A DNA stretch of 31,308 nucleotides from Planctomycetota bacterium (GCA_024278415.1 JAJRTI010000542.1:1-31308); one strand, 5' to 3'; counted from the stretch's first letter, positions 1-8,443 are shown. Made by a program: numbers and translations. The notes: generated by a model from the sequence alone, not told the origin.

Positions 1-162
1 GGTTCAGAGGGTTCAGGAAGGGCCGCCGTCGGATTCTGCGTTCTGATTGTCTTGCGCTCCGTTCTCTGTGCTCTCAGTGTGCTCTGTGGCTTAAGTGGTC
101 TTGTATGCTGTCGGCACTATGGCGGCTGCCGCCGACATTTCGACTTCTTTGGCCGTGTGCGC

Positions 163-2874
163 TTATGGCCGGCCCACCATCGAGACGGCGAGGGGAATCG
201 AGAACGTGTTGCGCCCCTTGATCTTGCGTTGGGGGAAGAAGACTTCCGTGGTCACGCCGCCGTCGATGCGCAAGCCGTGGTCCATGGTGAGCACGATCGT
301 GGTCTTGCCGTCTCGCTTCTCGACGCGGTCGATTTCGTACCCATGGGTGTACCCGTTGCCGTGGGTGACGATGATCCATGCGCGGTGGAGCGTGTCGCCG
401 ACCGGCAAGTCCGCGTTGGTGATGAACGCGTCCTGTGCCGCGCCGTCGGCCTTGCGCGTTGCGGCTGCGATCTCGCCGGTGTAGCGGCTTTGCTGTGCGT
501 CGAGGCGCCAGCCTTGGCCGCTCAGCGACCGGCCCTCGAACAGCCACGCACTCGTGGTCTTCCCGCGCTTTTGTCGTACGATGCCGAGGCGGCCTCTGAG
601 GCGGATGCCATTTGATGTCGCCCGGTCGGGGTAGGGAGGTTCGTCGAGCGTGCTGATGATCGTGTCGACCGTGTCTCCATGCGTGACGCGCAGGGCCACC
701 GCCTGCTCACTCGCTGGCGACAGCTTCAGACGCTCGACACGGCTGAGGAACGGCTTGCCGGCGTAGGGCTCGTGGATCGCGGCAAACGTGCTGGCGAGGG
801 GCGCTTGCGCTTGTCGGCGCACGAGCAGATGCGGCATCCAGAAGTCGTATGCCTTCCGCATGTCGCCGCCTGTGCCCTGGCCCATGCGGCGCACCGACGG
901 GCTTCGGCCCAGCCACACTTCCGCGGGGCCGCCCGTGAACACGTGCGTGCGGAGCCCTCGCATCGGTTCGTCGAGGTACGTGAAGTCGACCCTGAAGCTG
1001 CCGGCCGTCTCGCCACGCTGCACGTCCCGGACCATGCCGTACGCGTTGAACCTGTGGCCCTCGGTCGTGGGCTCGTCCCACTTCTCTCCCGGCTCGAGCA
1101 TGTTCTTCCGCTTGCCGGCAAGCGGAAGGCTGCACGCCGCGGTCGTGTCGCGGTCCGCGTCGCCGTGCAGCGCCCAGTCGTGCATCGCGCCTCCGCGCAC
1201 GCGGAACACGTCGACCACGTACGCATCGGCCTCCGAGACGGGGATCATGACGAGCATGCGCCGGTACAAGTCGAGCCCGCGGGTCTTGCGGTACCCGCGC
1301 TTGCCGTCGGCCGCGACCGCAGACACGCCGGCGTTGTCGGGGAAGTACCACAGCAGGTCGCCGTCGGACTTGCCGGCGACTTGGTCCTTGCGGTCCACGA
1401 CCACGGTGTTGTGGCCGAGCGTGGAGGTGCACCAGTAGCGCATCTGCGTCCAGGTATAGCCCAGGTCGGGCAGCATCTCCCGCTCCTTGGCCCAGAGCGT
1501 CAGGTTGAGGTTGTCGTAGTGCGCGTGGCCGTACGCGCCCCCGAAGTGGAGCTGCGCCTGCATCTGGTTCGTGCCTGTGCCGCGCCCTAAGGAAGCGTGC
1601 CCGTAGCCCGGCGCGATGGTCGAGACGGTGCGCTCCCGCGGCTTGGAGCGCCGCTCGTACGGGTGGGTGTCGTGGACCGAGGTCGAGCAGCCGTTGGGCA
1701 GGTCGAGCACTTCCGGCGCATGCTGGAGCCGCGCCAAGAAGGGGACGACCTTCTCCGGCTCGAAGTCGTCGAAGCGATCGACCTTGTCCACGTATCCCGG
1801 CGGGTCGGTGTACCCGCGGATGGTATCGAACGCGCGGCGCAGCCCGCCCATAGTCATGTAGTGATACGACGGCGATTCGTGCCACAGGCCGTCGTAGAAG
1901 AACCCGGCGAGGGCCGTCTTCTTCATCCACCCAAAGGCCCAGTGCACGTAACGCGGCTCGTGGATGACGCGGCCCATCCAGGCGACGCCGGCCACGTCGT
2001 ACCCGATGATGTTGCTCATGTGGTGCGTCTGCACGGACACCGCGGCGAACGTCTCCCGAAAGAAATCGTCCTCCAGCCTCTTGCGCACGTCGTACCCGCG
2101 CTGCTGGGAGAGTTCGTCGAATGCTTTGCTGTCATAGACGAGGTCGTATGCGCGGATGGCGCGCTTGGGAACCTCGTTGTGGAAGTAGCCCCACCGCCCG
2201 GCGTTCCAAGGGAACGGATACTTCTGCGGCTGGAAGAACTTGAACTTCCAGCGCTGCGAGTTGACTACGATCGGGTAGTGCGGATACACCTGCGCTGCCC
2301 GGTCGAGGATGAGCACCGCGCGCCGCGCGTACTCCTCCTTGCCCGTGGCCTGGTACGCCTTGCCCAGCGCGACGCACTGGGACATGACCCACTCCCGGCG
2401 CCAGCGGTCGAGGTTGCTCGTGAGCAGGTGGGGGATGTTGCGTTCCGTGTTGAGATAGAACTTGAACGTGACCGTCTCGCCGAGCGCGTTCTTGCCGCTC
2501 AGTTCGTGGTCCTCTGGATACTTGGCGTTGGGGAACACCGTGCCACAATACTTGCACGTCATTTCGTTGGGCCGCTCGATGGTCCACTTAAAGATGTGGT
2601 TGCCCTCGACGCCACCGTAGCACTTGGGGCACTCGCACCATGCCGCGAACGGCTTGTCGGGCACGAACGCGAGCAACTCGTCGTCGCTCATGGCCATGGC
2701 GTGCGCGACCGCGCGCTCGTACTGCGCGGCCTTCGCGGGGTCGATGCGGTGGCCGAGGACCGGGTGCTTGGGCGGCCACGCGGGCGCGGCCGGCGCCGGC
2801 AGGGCGTGCAGCAGGATCGCCAGGCCCAGAATGGTCGGCAGGCAGACGCGGAGCAGGTCGCCGAGTGTGTTCAC
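163..2874 (-). CDS. Secreted heparinase II/III-family protein, predicted polysaccharide lyase
   Basis: The 903-residue product probably cleaves uronic-acid-containing polysaccharide in the periplasm or outside the cell. I chose the GTG at 2874 because a GGAGG lies 7 nt upstream and a signal peptide follows directly (hydrophobic residues 8-25, Ala/Pro-rich end near residue 31). Upstream in-frame sequence is antisense to the neighbouring gene. Residues 80-110 hold a Cys cluster (C80, C82, C85, C107, C110) resembling a small metal-binding ribbon. An all-helical lyase region follows, with THH at 284-286 and SPSYHY at 334-339. The C-terminal beta-sandwich signature of Hepar_II_III includes H450, H452, D454, DLGY at 470-473 and GHN at 487-489. 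The gene lies 23 nt after the ElyC-like gene, so the two are probably co-transcribed. Family assignment is firm; substrate is unknown. Confidence 0.88.
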   Translation of the reverse strand: MNTLGDLLRVCLPTILGLAILLHALPAPAAPAWPPKHPVLGHRIDPAKAAQYERAVAHAMAMSDDELLAFVPDKPFAAWCECPKCYGGVEGNHIFKWTIERPNEMTCKYCGTVFPNAKYPEDHELSGKNALGETVTFKFYLNTERNIPHLLTSNLDRWRREWVMSQCVALGKAYQATGKEEYARRAVLILDRAAQVYPHYPIVVNSQRWKFKFFQPQKYPFPWNAGRWGYFHNEVPKRAIRAYDLVYDSKAFDELSQQRGYDVRKRLEDDFFRETFAAVSVQTHHMSNIIGYDVAGVAWMGRVIHEPRYVHWAFGWMKKTALAGFFYDGLWHESPSYHYMTMGGLRRAFDTIRGYTDPPGYVDKVDRFDDFEPEKVVPFLARLQHAPEVLDLPNGCSTSVHDTHPYERRSKPRERTVSTIAPGYGHASLGRGTGTNQMQAQLHFGGAYGHAHYDNLNLTLWAKEREMLPDLGYTWTQMRYWCTSTLGHNTVVVDRKDQVAGKSDGDLLWYFPDNAGVSAVAADGKRGYRKTRGLDLYRRMLVMIPVSEADAYVVDVFRVRGGAMHDWALHGDADRDTTAACSLPLAGKRKNMLEPGEKWDEPTTEGHRFNAYGMVRDVQRGETAGSFRVDFTYLDEPMRGLRTHVFTGGPAEVWLGRSPSVRRMGQGTGGDMRKAYDFWMPHLLVRRQAQAPLASTFAAIHEPYAGKPFLSRVERLKLSPASEQAVALRVTHGDTVDTIISTLDEPPYPDRATSNGIRLRGRLGIVRQKRGKTTSAWLFEGRSLSGQGWRLDAQQSRYTGEIAAATRKADGAAQDAFITNADLPVGDTLHRAWIIVTHGNGYTHGYEIDRVEKRDGKTTIVLTMDHGLRIDGGVTTEVFFPQRKIKGRNTFSIPLAVSMVGRP

Positions 2875-2897
2875 GGTCGGTCCTCCGAAATGATCCG

Positions 2898-3677
2898 TCA
2901 GATCTGCCCGCGCAGCTTCGCCCAGGCGAGGCCGAGATATTCCCGTATGGCCGTGCGCGAGCAGAAGAGGGCATGTTCGCCCGGGTACCCCAGCCACCAT
3001 GCCGGCCCGGCCGAGGCGCGGCCGCGGTAGTCGGCCGGCGCGGGGATGGGATCCAGGCCTTGCTTGCGGAACAGCGCCACGGCCCGGGGCATGTGGTAGG
3101 CCGCGGTGACCAAGATGAACCTGTCCGCACCAACCATGGTCCGAATGTACCGCGCCTGGTCCTTGGTGTCCCGGCTCTTCTCTTCGAGCACAATCGCACC
3201 GGCCGGCACGCCCAGCTCCTGGGCCGCGAGCGCCATGATCGCCGCGTCGCTTTTCGGCGCACCGAAGGACGCGCCGGAGGTGATGAGTTTGGTGTGCGGC
3301 AGCAGCCGATGCAGCCGGACGGCTTCGACCACGCGGGGCAAAGCCCGGTAGGACAACTGGCTCGTGCCCGGCGTGCGCTCGGCCGGCGCGTGCCCTCCGC
3401 CCAGCACGACGATCCACTTGACGTCCGAAAAGGTCGCTGGCGCGCGGCCGTCGTAGAGAATGGGCTTGTGCCGGCGTTCCAATGACGCGATCAACACGCG
3501 CGAGACCGCGCCGTTGCTGAACAGCAGCAACAGAGCGAGGCCAATGGTGACGAGCACCTTGCCGGCCTTCTGGCGCTTCTTGGCGAACCACAGCAGCGCC
3601 AGCCCCGCGGCGATCACTGCAACCGACATGGGCAGCGGGAAGAAAAGCGGGCTGACGATTTTCTTGAGTAGGAACAT
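2898..3677 (-). CDS. DUF218 / YdcF-ElyC-SanA family membrane protein
   Basis: This 259-residue protein has two N-terminal membrane segments (about residues 11-32 and 38-54) and one DUF218 domain (about 87-225). The domain shows WIVVLGGG at 88-95, then the typical TSGASFGAPKSDAA and VTAAYHMPRA segments. Members such as E. coli ElyC and SanA act in envelope or peptidoglycan-precursor homeostasis; the biochemical activity of the family is not settled. I chose the ATG at 3677 because the hydrophobic N terminus starts there. The 34 extra residues available upstream are polar and unlike the family. It is the first gene of a two-gene minus-strand unit with the heparinase-like lyase. Confidence 0.85.
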   Translation of the reverse strand: MFLLKKIVSPLFFPLPMSVAVIAAGLALLWFAKKRQKAGKVLVTIGLALLLLFSNGAVSRVLIASLERRHKPILYDGRAPATFSDVKWIVVLGGGHAPAERTPGTSQLSYRALPRVVEAVRLHRLLPHTKLITSGASFGAPKSDAAIMALAAQELGVPAGAIVLEEKSRDTKDQARYIRTMVGADRFILVTAAYHMPRAVALFRKQGLDPIPAPADYRGRASAGPAWWLGYPGEHALFCSRTAIREYLGLAWAKLRGQI

Positions 3678-3793
3678 AACGGACCCGCGGTTGATCGAGG
3701 AGCGTTGCGCGCTTGGCCCAAGTGGGCCCACCAAAGTCTCTACGATACTCAGGCGGCCGGCCAGCCGCAAGCGGCACATGATCCCGAAGGCGG

Positions 3794-3823
3794 TTGACTT
3801 GGCGTGGGGGGGATGGCTACAAT
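3794..3823 (+). promoter_or_regulatory. Sigma-70-type promoter for the YkgJ-like gene
   Basis: TTGACT (3794-3799) and TACAAT (3818-3823) are separated by 18 bp, in the divergent gap between the ElyC-like gene and the Cys-cluster gene. The expected start near 3830 leaves an 80-nt leader before the ATG at 3910. The match is by eye only. Confidence 0.6.
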
Positions 3824-3909
3824 TGCGTCCTTACATGGTTGGTCCCGCAGTCCTCATCTGAGCGTTCTGGAGCCGCGGCTCAGCGGGCAGGCGCTCCTGG
3901 CCGTGGCCG

Positions 3910-4296
3910 ATGGCGAAGTCTCGTTGCACCCGATGCGATGGTCGCTGCTGCCGATACGTGGCGATCGAAATCGACGAGCCCACCACCAAGGGCGACTTCG
4001 ACGACATCTGCTGGTACACCGCCCACCGCGGGATGACGGTCTTCGTCGAGGACGGGCAGTGGTACGTGAACTTCAGCAGCCGGTGCAACTACCTCACGGC
4101 TGAGCACCGTTGCGAGATTTACGACCATCGCTCCAAGATTTGCCGTCGCCACGACCCCTCAGGCTGCGAGGGCCCCGACGGCGAGTACGAGTTCGAACTC
4201 GAGTTGCGCACGCCCGATGAGGTGCAGGCGTACTACGACGACGTGGTCAATCCGAAAAAGGCGGCCCGGAAGAAGCGCCGCAAGAAGCGGTCGTGA
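3910..4296 (+). CDS. YkgJ-family (UPF0153) cysteine-cluster protein
   Basis: The 128-residue protein opens with the family signature C6-x2-C9-x3-C13-C14 and has a second set of Cys residues in the CNYL...HRCEIY...ICRRH segment. This pattern is typical of YkgJ/Fli-B-like putative Fe-S or zinc proteins whose function is not established. The C terminus ends in a very basic Lys/Arg tail (about residues 115-128), which could bind nucleic acid or may simply be variable. There is no obvious Shine-Dalgarno sequence. Its stop lies 32 nt before the next gene, so it probably leads a unit with the lipoprotein and ApbE genes. Confidence 0.82.
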   Translation: MAKSRCTRCDGRCCRYVAIEIDEPTTKGDFDDICWYTAHRGMTVFVEDGQWYVNFSSRCNYLTAEHRCEIYDHRSKICRRHDPSGCEGPDGEYEFELELRTPDEVQAYYDDVVNPKKAARKKRRKKRS

Positions 4297-4328
4297 GCCC
4301 TGGCCCCTCTCTCCTCCCGGAGGATTCG

Positions 4329-4874
4329 ATGACGTACCTGAAACCGATCTTCGCGTTCGCTATCCCGGCCGTGTTTCTTGGATGCGGGTTGACGCCTTCG
4401 GGCGACTACGAGCACACAGGCCAAGCCGCGGCCGAGCCTGAGATGCTGAGAGGCATGAACCTGGGCGACTCGGCCGACGGCACCCTCCGCTCCCAAGCGA
4501 TGTACATGAGGAGCGAGGCGGCCGCGCTGAGACGGAATGCCGAGGAGACTCTCGCTCTGGCGAAGAAGCAAAAGGCCCTCGCCGACGATTACCAGAAGAA
4601 GGCTCTGGAGGCCAAGACCGATGCGGCCAAGCTGCGGAAGAATCGGAACGTGAATAGCACCACGCGGATGCGGTACGAGTCCGTGGCGCGCCAAGTGGCG
4701 TATTTCGAAGATGAAGCCAGGGCGACGCGGCAAATGGCAGAAGACCTCGCCTACGGCGCCAAGACCCTGCAATCCAAGGCCCTGAAAGCCGACCGCAAGG
4801 CGGCCCGGCTCGAGCGTCGGGCAGAGCGGGAGGAACGGCTCGCCAAGCAGAAGGCAGAGGCTGGGGGCCAGTAG
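4329..4874 (+). CDS. Predicted lipoprotein with long coiled coil
   Basis: I do not recognise a named family. The 181-residue product has a short signal peptide ending in a lipobox (FLGC, Cys19). After a polar linker comes an almost unbroken charged helix (about residues 45-175) rich in Ala, Lys, Glu and Arg, so it should form a coiled coil anchored to the inner leaflet of the outer membrane or to the inner membrane. The ATG at 4329 follows a GGAGGA at 4319-4324, a better start than the ORF's first codon at 4293. A structural or envelope-spacer role, similar in principle to Lpp-type proteins, is possible but is inference. Confidence 0.72.
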   Translation: MTYLKPIFAFAIPAVFLGCGLTPSGDYEHTGQAAAEPEMLRGMNLGDSADGTLRSQAMYMRSEAAALRRNAEETLALAKKQKALADDYQKKALEAKTDAAKLRKNRNVNSTTRMRYESVARQVAYFEDEARATRQMAEDLAYGAKTLQSKALKADRKAARLERRAEREERLAKQKAEAGGQ

Positions 4875-4940
4875 CTTGACATCGCCGCGAAATCAGCCGA
4901 GAGGAGCGGGGCCGCGGTGCGCTCGCACACAGGGATCGCC

Positions 4941-5975
4941 ATGACACGACGACACCATGCCTTGGTCCTGTTGATGCTCGTGGCCTGCGCGTCGTCGTGC
5001 GAGCAGGCCCGCGCGCGCAAGTTCTACCAGGAGCGGGAGTGCATGGACACGGTCGTGGGGGTCACCGTGTTCGACACGTCGGCCGGCCACGCGAGACGGG
5101 CCATCGAAGCGGCGTTCGCTCGGATCGATGAAGTGGTCGCACTCGCGGACCGGTATCGCCCAAACAGCGAGGTGTCGAAGCTGATCGCTTCGGGCGGGCC
5201 CATGCGCGTGTCGCCAGAGGTCTACGACCTGCTGAAGACGGCCAAAGACATGGCCGAACGAACCGGCGGTGCGTTCGACATCACCTGCGGCCCGCTGCTG
5301 ATCATGTGGAAACAGTGTGGCCGGGCGAAGCGGCTGCCGACAAAGGAGGAGTTGAAGCGGGCGCTGGCCCCGGTGGGATCGGACGGCATCGTGCTCGCCG
5401 ACGGCACGGCGAAGTTGGCCAAGCCTGGCATGAAGATCGACCTGGGCGGAGTGGCCAAGGGCTACGCGGTCGACGCGGCCATCGCCGCGCTCCGCCGCGC
5501 CGGCATCACCAGTGCGCTCGTGAACGCCGGCGGTGACATGGCCATGATAGGGCCGCGGCCCGGCAAGCCGAATTGGAGCATCGGCGTGCAAGATCCCCGC
5601 AAGCCCGATGACCAGAAGGCCATGGTGTGCACGCTCGCGCTGCCGCCTTGCGCGGTGGCCACGTCGGGCAACTACCAGCGATACGTTGAGATCGAGGGCC
5701 GGCGCTTCTCGCACATTGTCGACCCGCGCACGGGCTGGCCCTGCGCGAGCGTGCCGAGCGTGACCATCGTGTCCAAGTCCAGCGCAATGGCAGCGGACGC
5801 GTGGGCCACCGCTGCGAGCGTGTTGCCGCCCGATGAGACGCTGAAACTCATCAACGCTGATAGCGACTTGGAGGCCCTGCTCGTGACCATTCAGGACGAC
5901 GGGGAGCTGGGGCTGGCCATGTCGAAGGGGTTCGCCGCGCTTGTGAAGCAGTGGCTGGCGGCCCGGCCGAAGTGA
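4941..5975 (+). CDS. apbE: FAD:protein FMN transferase (ApbE), lipoprotein form
   Basis: ApbE attaches FMN through a phosphoester to Thr/Ser of secreted or membrane flavoproteins (for example Nqr/Rnf subunits) outside the cytoplasm. The 344-residue protein has the hallmark segments: MDTVV near 35-39, DITCGPL near 113-119, DLGGVAKGYAVD at 167-178, NAGGD at 195-199, DPRTGWP, and a C-terminal MAADAWATA helix. The N terminus is a lipoprotein signal with lipobox LVAC at Cys16, so it is probably tethered in the periplasm. I prefer the ATG at 4941 (AGGGA 5 nt upstream) to the GTG at 4917. No candidate flavoprotein substrate is encoded in the window. Confidence 0.92.
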   Translation: MTRRHHALVLLMLVACASSCEQARARKFYQERECMDTVVGVTVFDTSAGHARRAIEAAFARIDEVVALADRYRPNSEVSKLIASGGPMRVSPEVYDLLKTAKDMAERTGGAFDITCGPLLIMWKQCGRAKRLPTKEELKRALAPVGSDGIVLADGTAKLAKPGMKIDLGGVAKGYAVDAAIAALRRAGITSALVNAGGDMAMIGPRPGKPNWSIGVQDPRKPDDQKAMVCTLALPPCAVATSGNYQRYVEIEGRRFSHIVDPRTGWPCASVPSVTIVSKSSAMAADAWATAASVLPPDETLKLINADSDLEALLVTIQDDGELGLAMSKGFAALVKQWLAARPK

Positions 5976-5992
5976 CGCGCTGCCTCACTTCG
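5968..5992. terminator. Stem-loop spanning the stops of two convergent genes
   Basis: CGAAGTGA (5968-5975) and TCACTTCG (5985-5992) are perfect 8-bp arms with a 9-nt loop. Each arm contains one of the two convergent stop codons (apbE TGA; the unknown gene's TGA on the minus strand). Outer GGCC bases can extend the stem past a small bulge. There is no U-tract, so this is a candidate bidirectional 3'-end structure rather than a classic terminator. Confidence 0.45.
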
Positions 5993-6890
5993 TGGCCGCG
6001 TGGATGCTCAGCCCCTTCACCGCGGCCTCCACGTCGAGTATCCCTGGCGCCTCCCAGCCCATGTTCATCGCGGCGACGCGGTAGTCGGCCAAGTCCTTGG
6101 AGTCTTGAAGGAACCCGCGGCCCCACGCGGTGTTGAGGCCCGCCAAGACAAGCGGCAGCACGTCTCGGTGCACGGTCACCCACCCGCCATCGTGGAGGCT
6201 TTCGCTCATGTAGGCGCGGCCCGGCGGGGTGAAGATGAACTTGCCGTACGCGTCGGGCTGCTGGAAGGGCTTCGTCTCGCGCCACCGGCTGTCGTAGAGG
6301 GGAATGCCAAAGTAGAGGAAGTCGCCGTAGCCCTTGGAGCGCCGGTTGAGGTTCTGCACGCTGAGGAAGATCATGAACTGTGCCGCGTGGAGCCGCGGGG
6401 TGTAGTCGGGAGTCTTGTGCAGCACGGAGCGCACCAGGCGGGCCTCCACGTGCACGACCAAGCGATCGAGAGCGGCTACGGACGGCGGATCCCGAAAGCG
6501 CTGCGCGACGAGCAGATGCGGCCACCGCTCGCCCTTGCGCCGGGCGCGGCCGCCATACTCCTCGCTGGCGTTTAGGGCCAGGGTCAAACGGCCGTCGGGG
6601 GCCACGGTGACCGCCTTGGCCTTGTTGGCGAAACGGATCGAGCCATCGGGAAGCCGCATGGCCTGGGCGCCGGCAAGGGTGTGCTTGCTGCTCCATTGGG
6701 CCAAGTCCCACGCCGGCTCGCCTGCTGACGCATCCCACTGGAGCAGCCCGGCCAGCACCTTCTTGCCCGGCTGAGGCGCGTACACCTTGAACCCGCGTTG
6801 GAAGTTCGGGTCGCGGACCAATTCACGCACTGCCGCACCGCACACTGGCGCACTCGCGGCGAGTGCGGCGGCGAACACGAGAAGTCTCAT
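5985..6890 (-). CDS. Secreted protein of unknown function
   Basis: I do not recognise a family. The 301-residue product begins with a clean signal peptide (about residues 1-20, Ala-rich, ending near VCGAA). The remainder is rich in aromatic residues and short beta-type segments (DPNFQRGFKVY, WDASAGEPAWDLAQW, HVEARLV, FLYFGIPLYDSR, KFIFTPPGRAY), so a beta-sandwich or carbohydrate-binding fold is plausible. That fold is inferred from composition only. The ATG at 6890 is preferred because the signal peptide starts there. The alternative ATG at 6929 adds 13 polar residues. The gene converges on apbE with 9 nt between stops and diverges from the receiver-HATPase gene. Confidence 0.7.
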   Translation of the reverse strand: MRLLVFAAALAASAPVCGAAVRELVRDPNFQRGFKVYAPQPGKKVLAGLLQWDASAGEPAWDLAQWSSKHTLAGAQAMRLPDGSIRFANKAKAVTVAPDGRLTLALNASEEYGGRARRKGERWPHLLVAQRFRDPPSVAALDRLVVHVEARLVRSVLHKTPDYTPRLHAAQFMIFLSVQNLNRRSKGYGDFLYFGIPLYDSRWRETKPFQQPDAYGKFIFTPPGRAYMSESLHDGGWVTVHRDVLPLVLAGLNTAWGRGFLQDSKDLADYRVAAMNMGWEAPGILDVEAAVKGLSIHAATK

Positions 6891-7031
6891 CGTGGCGGGA
6901 CCGCTCCCGGTGATGGCAGTATCGAGCATGTGCGCTATTTTACAGCATTGGGGGCGCCTGTTACAGTACCACCGCCTTGGACTCGGAAGACACCCGGGCC
7001 GGACACTGAACCCGAACGCGCGGAGGCCGCC

Positions 7032-7931
7032 GTGAAAGTCCTGATTGTCGAGGACGACGCCAACATGCTCTGTCGCTTGGTGGGGCTGGTGGGAGCGCTG
7101 GGCCACGACGTGCTGGGCGTCTGCAACCGGCCGCTCGCGCGGGAGAGGCTTGGCGAATTTGATCCCGACTTTGTCCTGCTCGACGTCACGTTGAAAAGCG
7201 AGAGCAGCCTGTGTCTGCTGGCCGATCTGCGCCGAGAGTGCCCCGACGCCTTCATCGCCATGATGGTCGAGGAGGGCGAAGAAGACGAGGCCGTGAAGGC
7301 CATGCGCTTGGGGGCCAACACCTACCTCCGCAAGCCGATCCGCTCGGCCGCTCTCGAAGCGTTGGCCACGCGCTGCGCGGCGCTCCTGGGCGGCATGCCA
7401 CACGGCCCCGCCCCGCGCGGCCGTGTGGCGCGCAGGGAGTTCACGATCCAATTCGACAACGATGTCCAGAAGATCCCGGAGATCGCGAATAGCTTGGCGT
7501 CCGGATCGGGCTACGAGCAGGAGGATCTGAGCGTGCGCCAGGGGATCATGGAGCTGCTCATGAACGCAGTTGAACACGGCAACCTCGGCATCACCACAGC
7601 CGAGAAGGAGGACGCGCTCAACCGCAAGGGCAGGCTGGCTAAGCTCTACGCGGAGCGCTTGGGCCAGCCCGAACGCGCGGCCCGCAAGGTCACCGTGAGT
7701 TTCAGAGCCGACGAGGAGGGGAGCCGCGAATGGACCATCACCGATGAAGGGGACGGCTTCGACTGGCACGCGGTGCTTGCGCGCGCACAAGACCCTGGCG
7801 CCGATCATCTGTGCGGCCGAGGCGTGTTGCTGTCGCGCTTGGTGTTCGACGAGATCGAGTACGCCGGCAGAGGCAACACGGTGCGCGTCTTGAAACGGGC
7901 CGGCTCAACCCGTTCGTCGCCAGGGGGGTGA
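7032..7931 (+). CDS. Receiver domain fused to RsbW-like HATPase
   Basis: This 299-residue cytoplasmic signalling protein has an N-terminal receiver domain (1-120) with the acidic pair D8/D9, phospho-acceptor D51 and K101 in RKP. A linker leads to a C-terminal GHKL ATPase (about 140-290). The ATPase shows an N box (E174-LLMNAVEHGN-184), G1 box DEGDGFDW (238-245) and G2 GRG (262-264). There is no DHp dimerisation helix, so it is not a normal histidine kinase. The ATPase looks like the anti-sigma-factor serine kinase (RsbW/SpoIIAB) class, with an extra helical insert between the N and G1 boxes. Phosphorylation of the receiver may control the kinase (inference). The GTG at 7032 follows GGAGG with a 5-nt gap. 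Confidence 0.85.
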   Translation: MKVLIVEDDANMLCRLVGLVGALGHDVLGVCNRPLARERLGEFDPDFVLLDVTLKSESSLCLLADLRRECPDAFIAMMVEEGEEDEAVKAMRLGANTYLRKPIRSAALEALATRCAALLGGMPHGPAPRGRVARREFTIQFDNDVQKIPEIANSLASGSGYEQEDLSVRQGIMELLMNAVEHGNLGITTAEKEDALNRKGRLAKLYAERLGQPERAARKVTVSFRADEEGSREWTITDEGDGFDWHAVLARAQDPGADHLCGRGVLLSRLVFDEIEYAGRGNTVRVLKRAGSTRSSPGG

Positions 7932-8025
7932 TTCCACAACGGCCGCCTCGGCCAAACGCGGCCGGCCCAGAACGCAACGCGGCCGGCGGGAGTGTTTCCC
8001 GGCCGGCCTTCGGTGGGTACACAGG

Positions 8026-8061
8026 AACAGAGGACCGCCGTTTCCGGCTGCGTCCTCTGTT
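8026..8061. terminator. Stem-loop between convergent genes
   Basis: AACAGAGGAC (8026-8035) pairs perfectly with GTCCTCTGTT (8052-8061), with a further GCCG/CGGC pairing inside. It lies between the receiver-HATPase gene and the last flp gene, so it could end transcription from either side. U-tracts are short (TTT on the plus strand). A second GC-rich hairpin built on GGCCGG lies just upstream at about 7980-8010. Confidence 0.5.
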
Positions 8062-8080
8062 TCCGAGTTTGGTTGACGGC

Positions 8081-8227
8081 TTACAGGGAGCCGACGATGC
8101 TGTTGAACGTGCATGTGATGCCGCCTTCCAGCGTCTGGAGGCCGGCAACCAGCACGACCGCCACGAGGGCGATGATCAACGCATACTCAACCAAGCTCTG
8201 ACCCTTGTCCTTGAAAAGCTTCTTCAT
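8081..8227 (-). CDS. Flp-type pilin, third gene of tandem array
   Basis: This 48-residue prepilin is a predicted type IVb (Flp/Fap) pilus subunit. It has a short basic leader MKKLFKDKG, a prepilin-peptidase site G9/Q10, Glu at mature +5 followed by Tyr (QSLVEY), and one hydrophobic helix (about 15-32). It differs from the second copy by one residue: Gly39 of GGITGT is Cys (GGITCT). The start has AAGGA 9 nt upstream. It is too short for routine ORF calls. No tad secretion genes are present nearby. Confidence 0.88.
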   Translation of the reverse strand: MKKLFKDKGQSLVEYALIIALVAVVLVAGLQTLEGGITCTFNSIVGSL

Positions 8228-8296
8228 CTGACTGTCCTTTCCGAATGTGTCTGGGATGACGATGACCGAACACGTGCCCCGACCGGGGCATCAGTG

Positions 8297-8443
8297 TTAC
8301 AGGGAGCCGACGATGCTGTTGAACGTGCCCGTGATGCCGCCTTCCAGCGTCTGGAGGCCGGCGACCAGCACGACCGCCACGAGGGCGATGATCAACGCGT
8401 ACTCAACCAAGCTCTGACCCTTGTCCTTGAAAAGCTTCTTCAT
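8297..8443 (-). CDS. Flp-type pilin, second gene of tandem array
   Basis: This 48-residue Flp prepilin starts MKKLFKDKGQ, has cleavage site G9/Q10, the mature LVEY motif with Glu at +5, and a single hydrophobic helix. It ends NSIVGSL, the same as the first copy. Gene plus downstream spacer is about 98% identical at DNA level to the third copy (5 differences in 216 bp by eye), so it comes from a recent duplication. The AAGGA ribosome-binding site is conserved with that copy. Its product should be assembled by Tad machinery encoded elsewhere. Confidence 0.9.
   Translation of the reverse strand: MKKLFKDKGQSLVEYALIIALVAVVLVAGLQTLEGGITGTFNSIVGSL

Noticed and set aside
163..3777. One 1204-residue reading frame covering both the lyase and the ElyC-like gene region
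   Set aside because: The part upstream of 2874 is antisense-frame sequence of the ElyC-like gene, with no domain. The GTG at 2874 has a ribosome-binding site and signal peptide.
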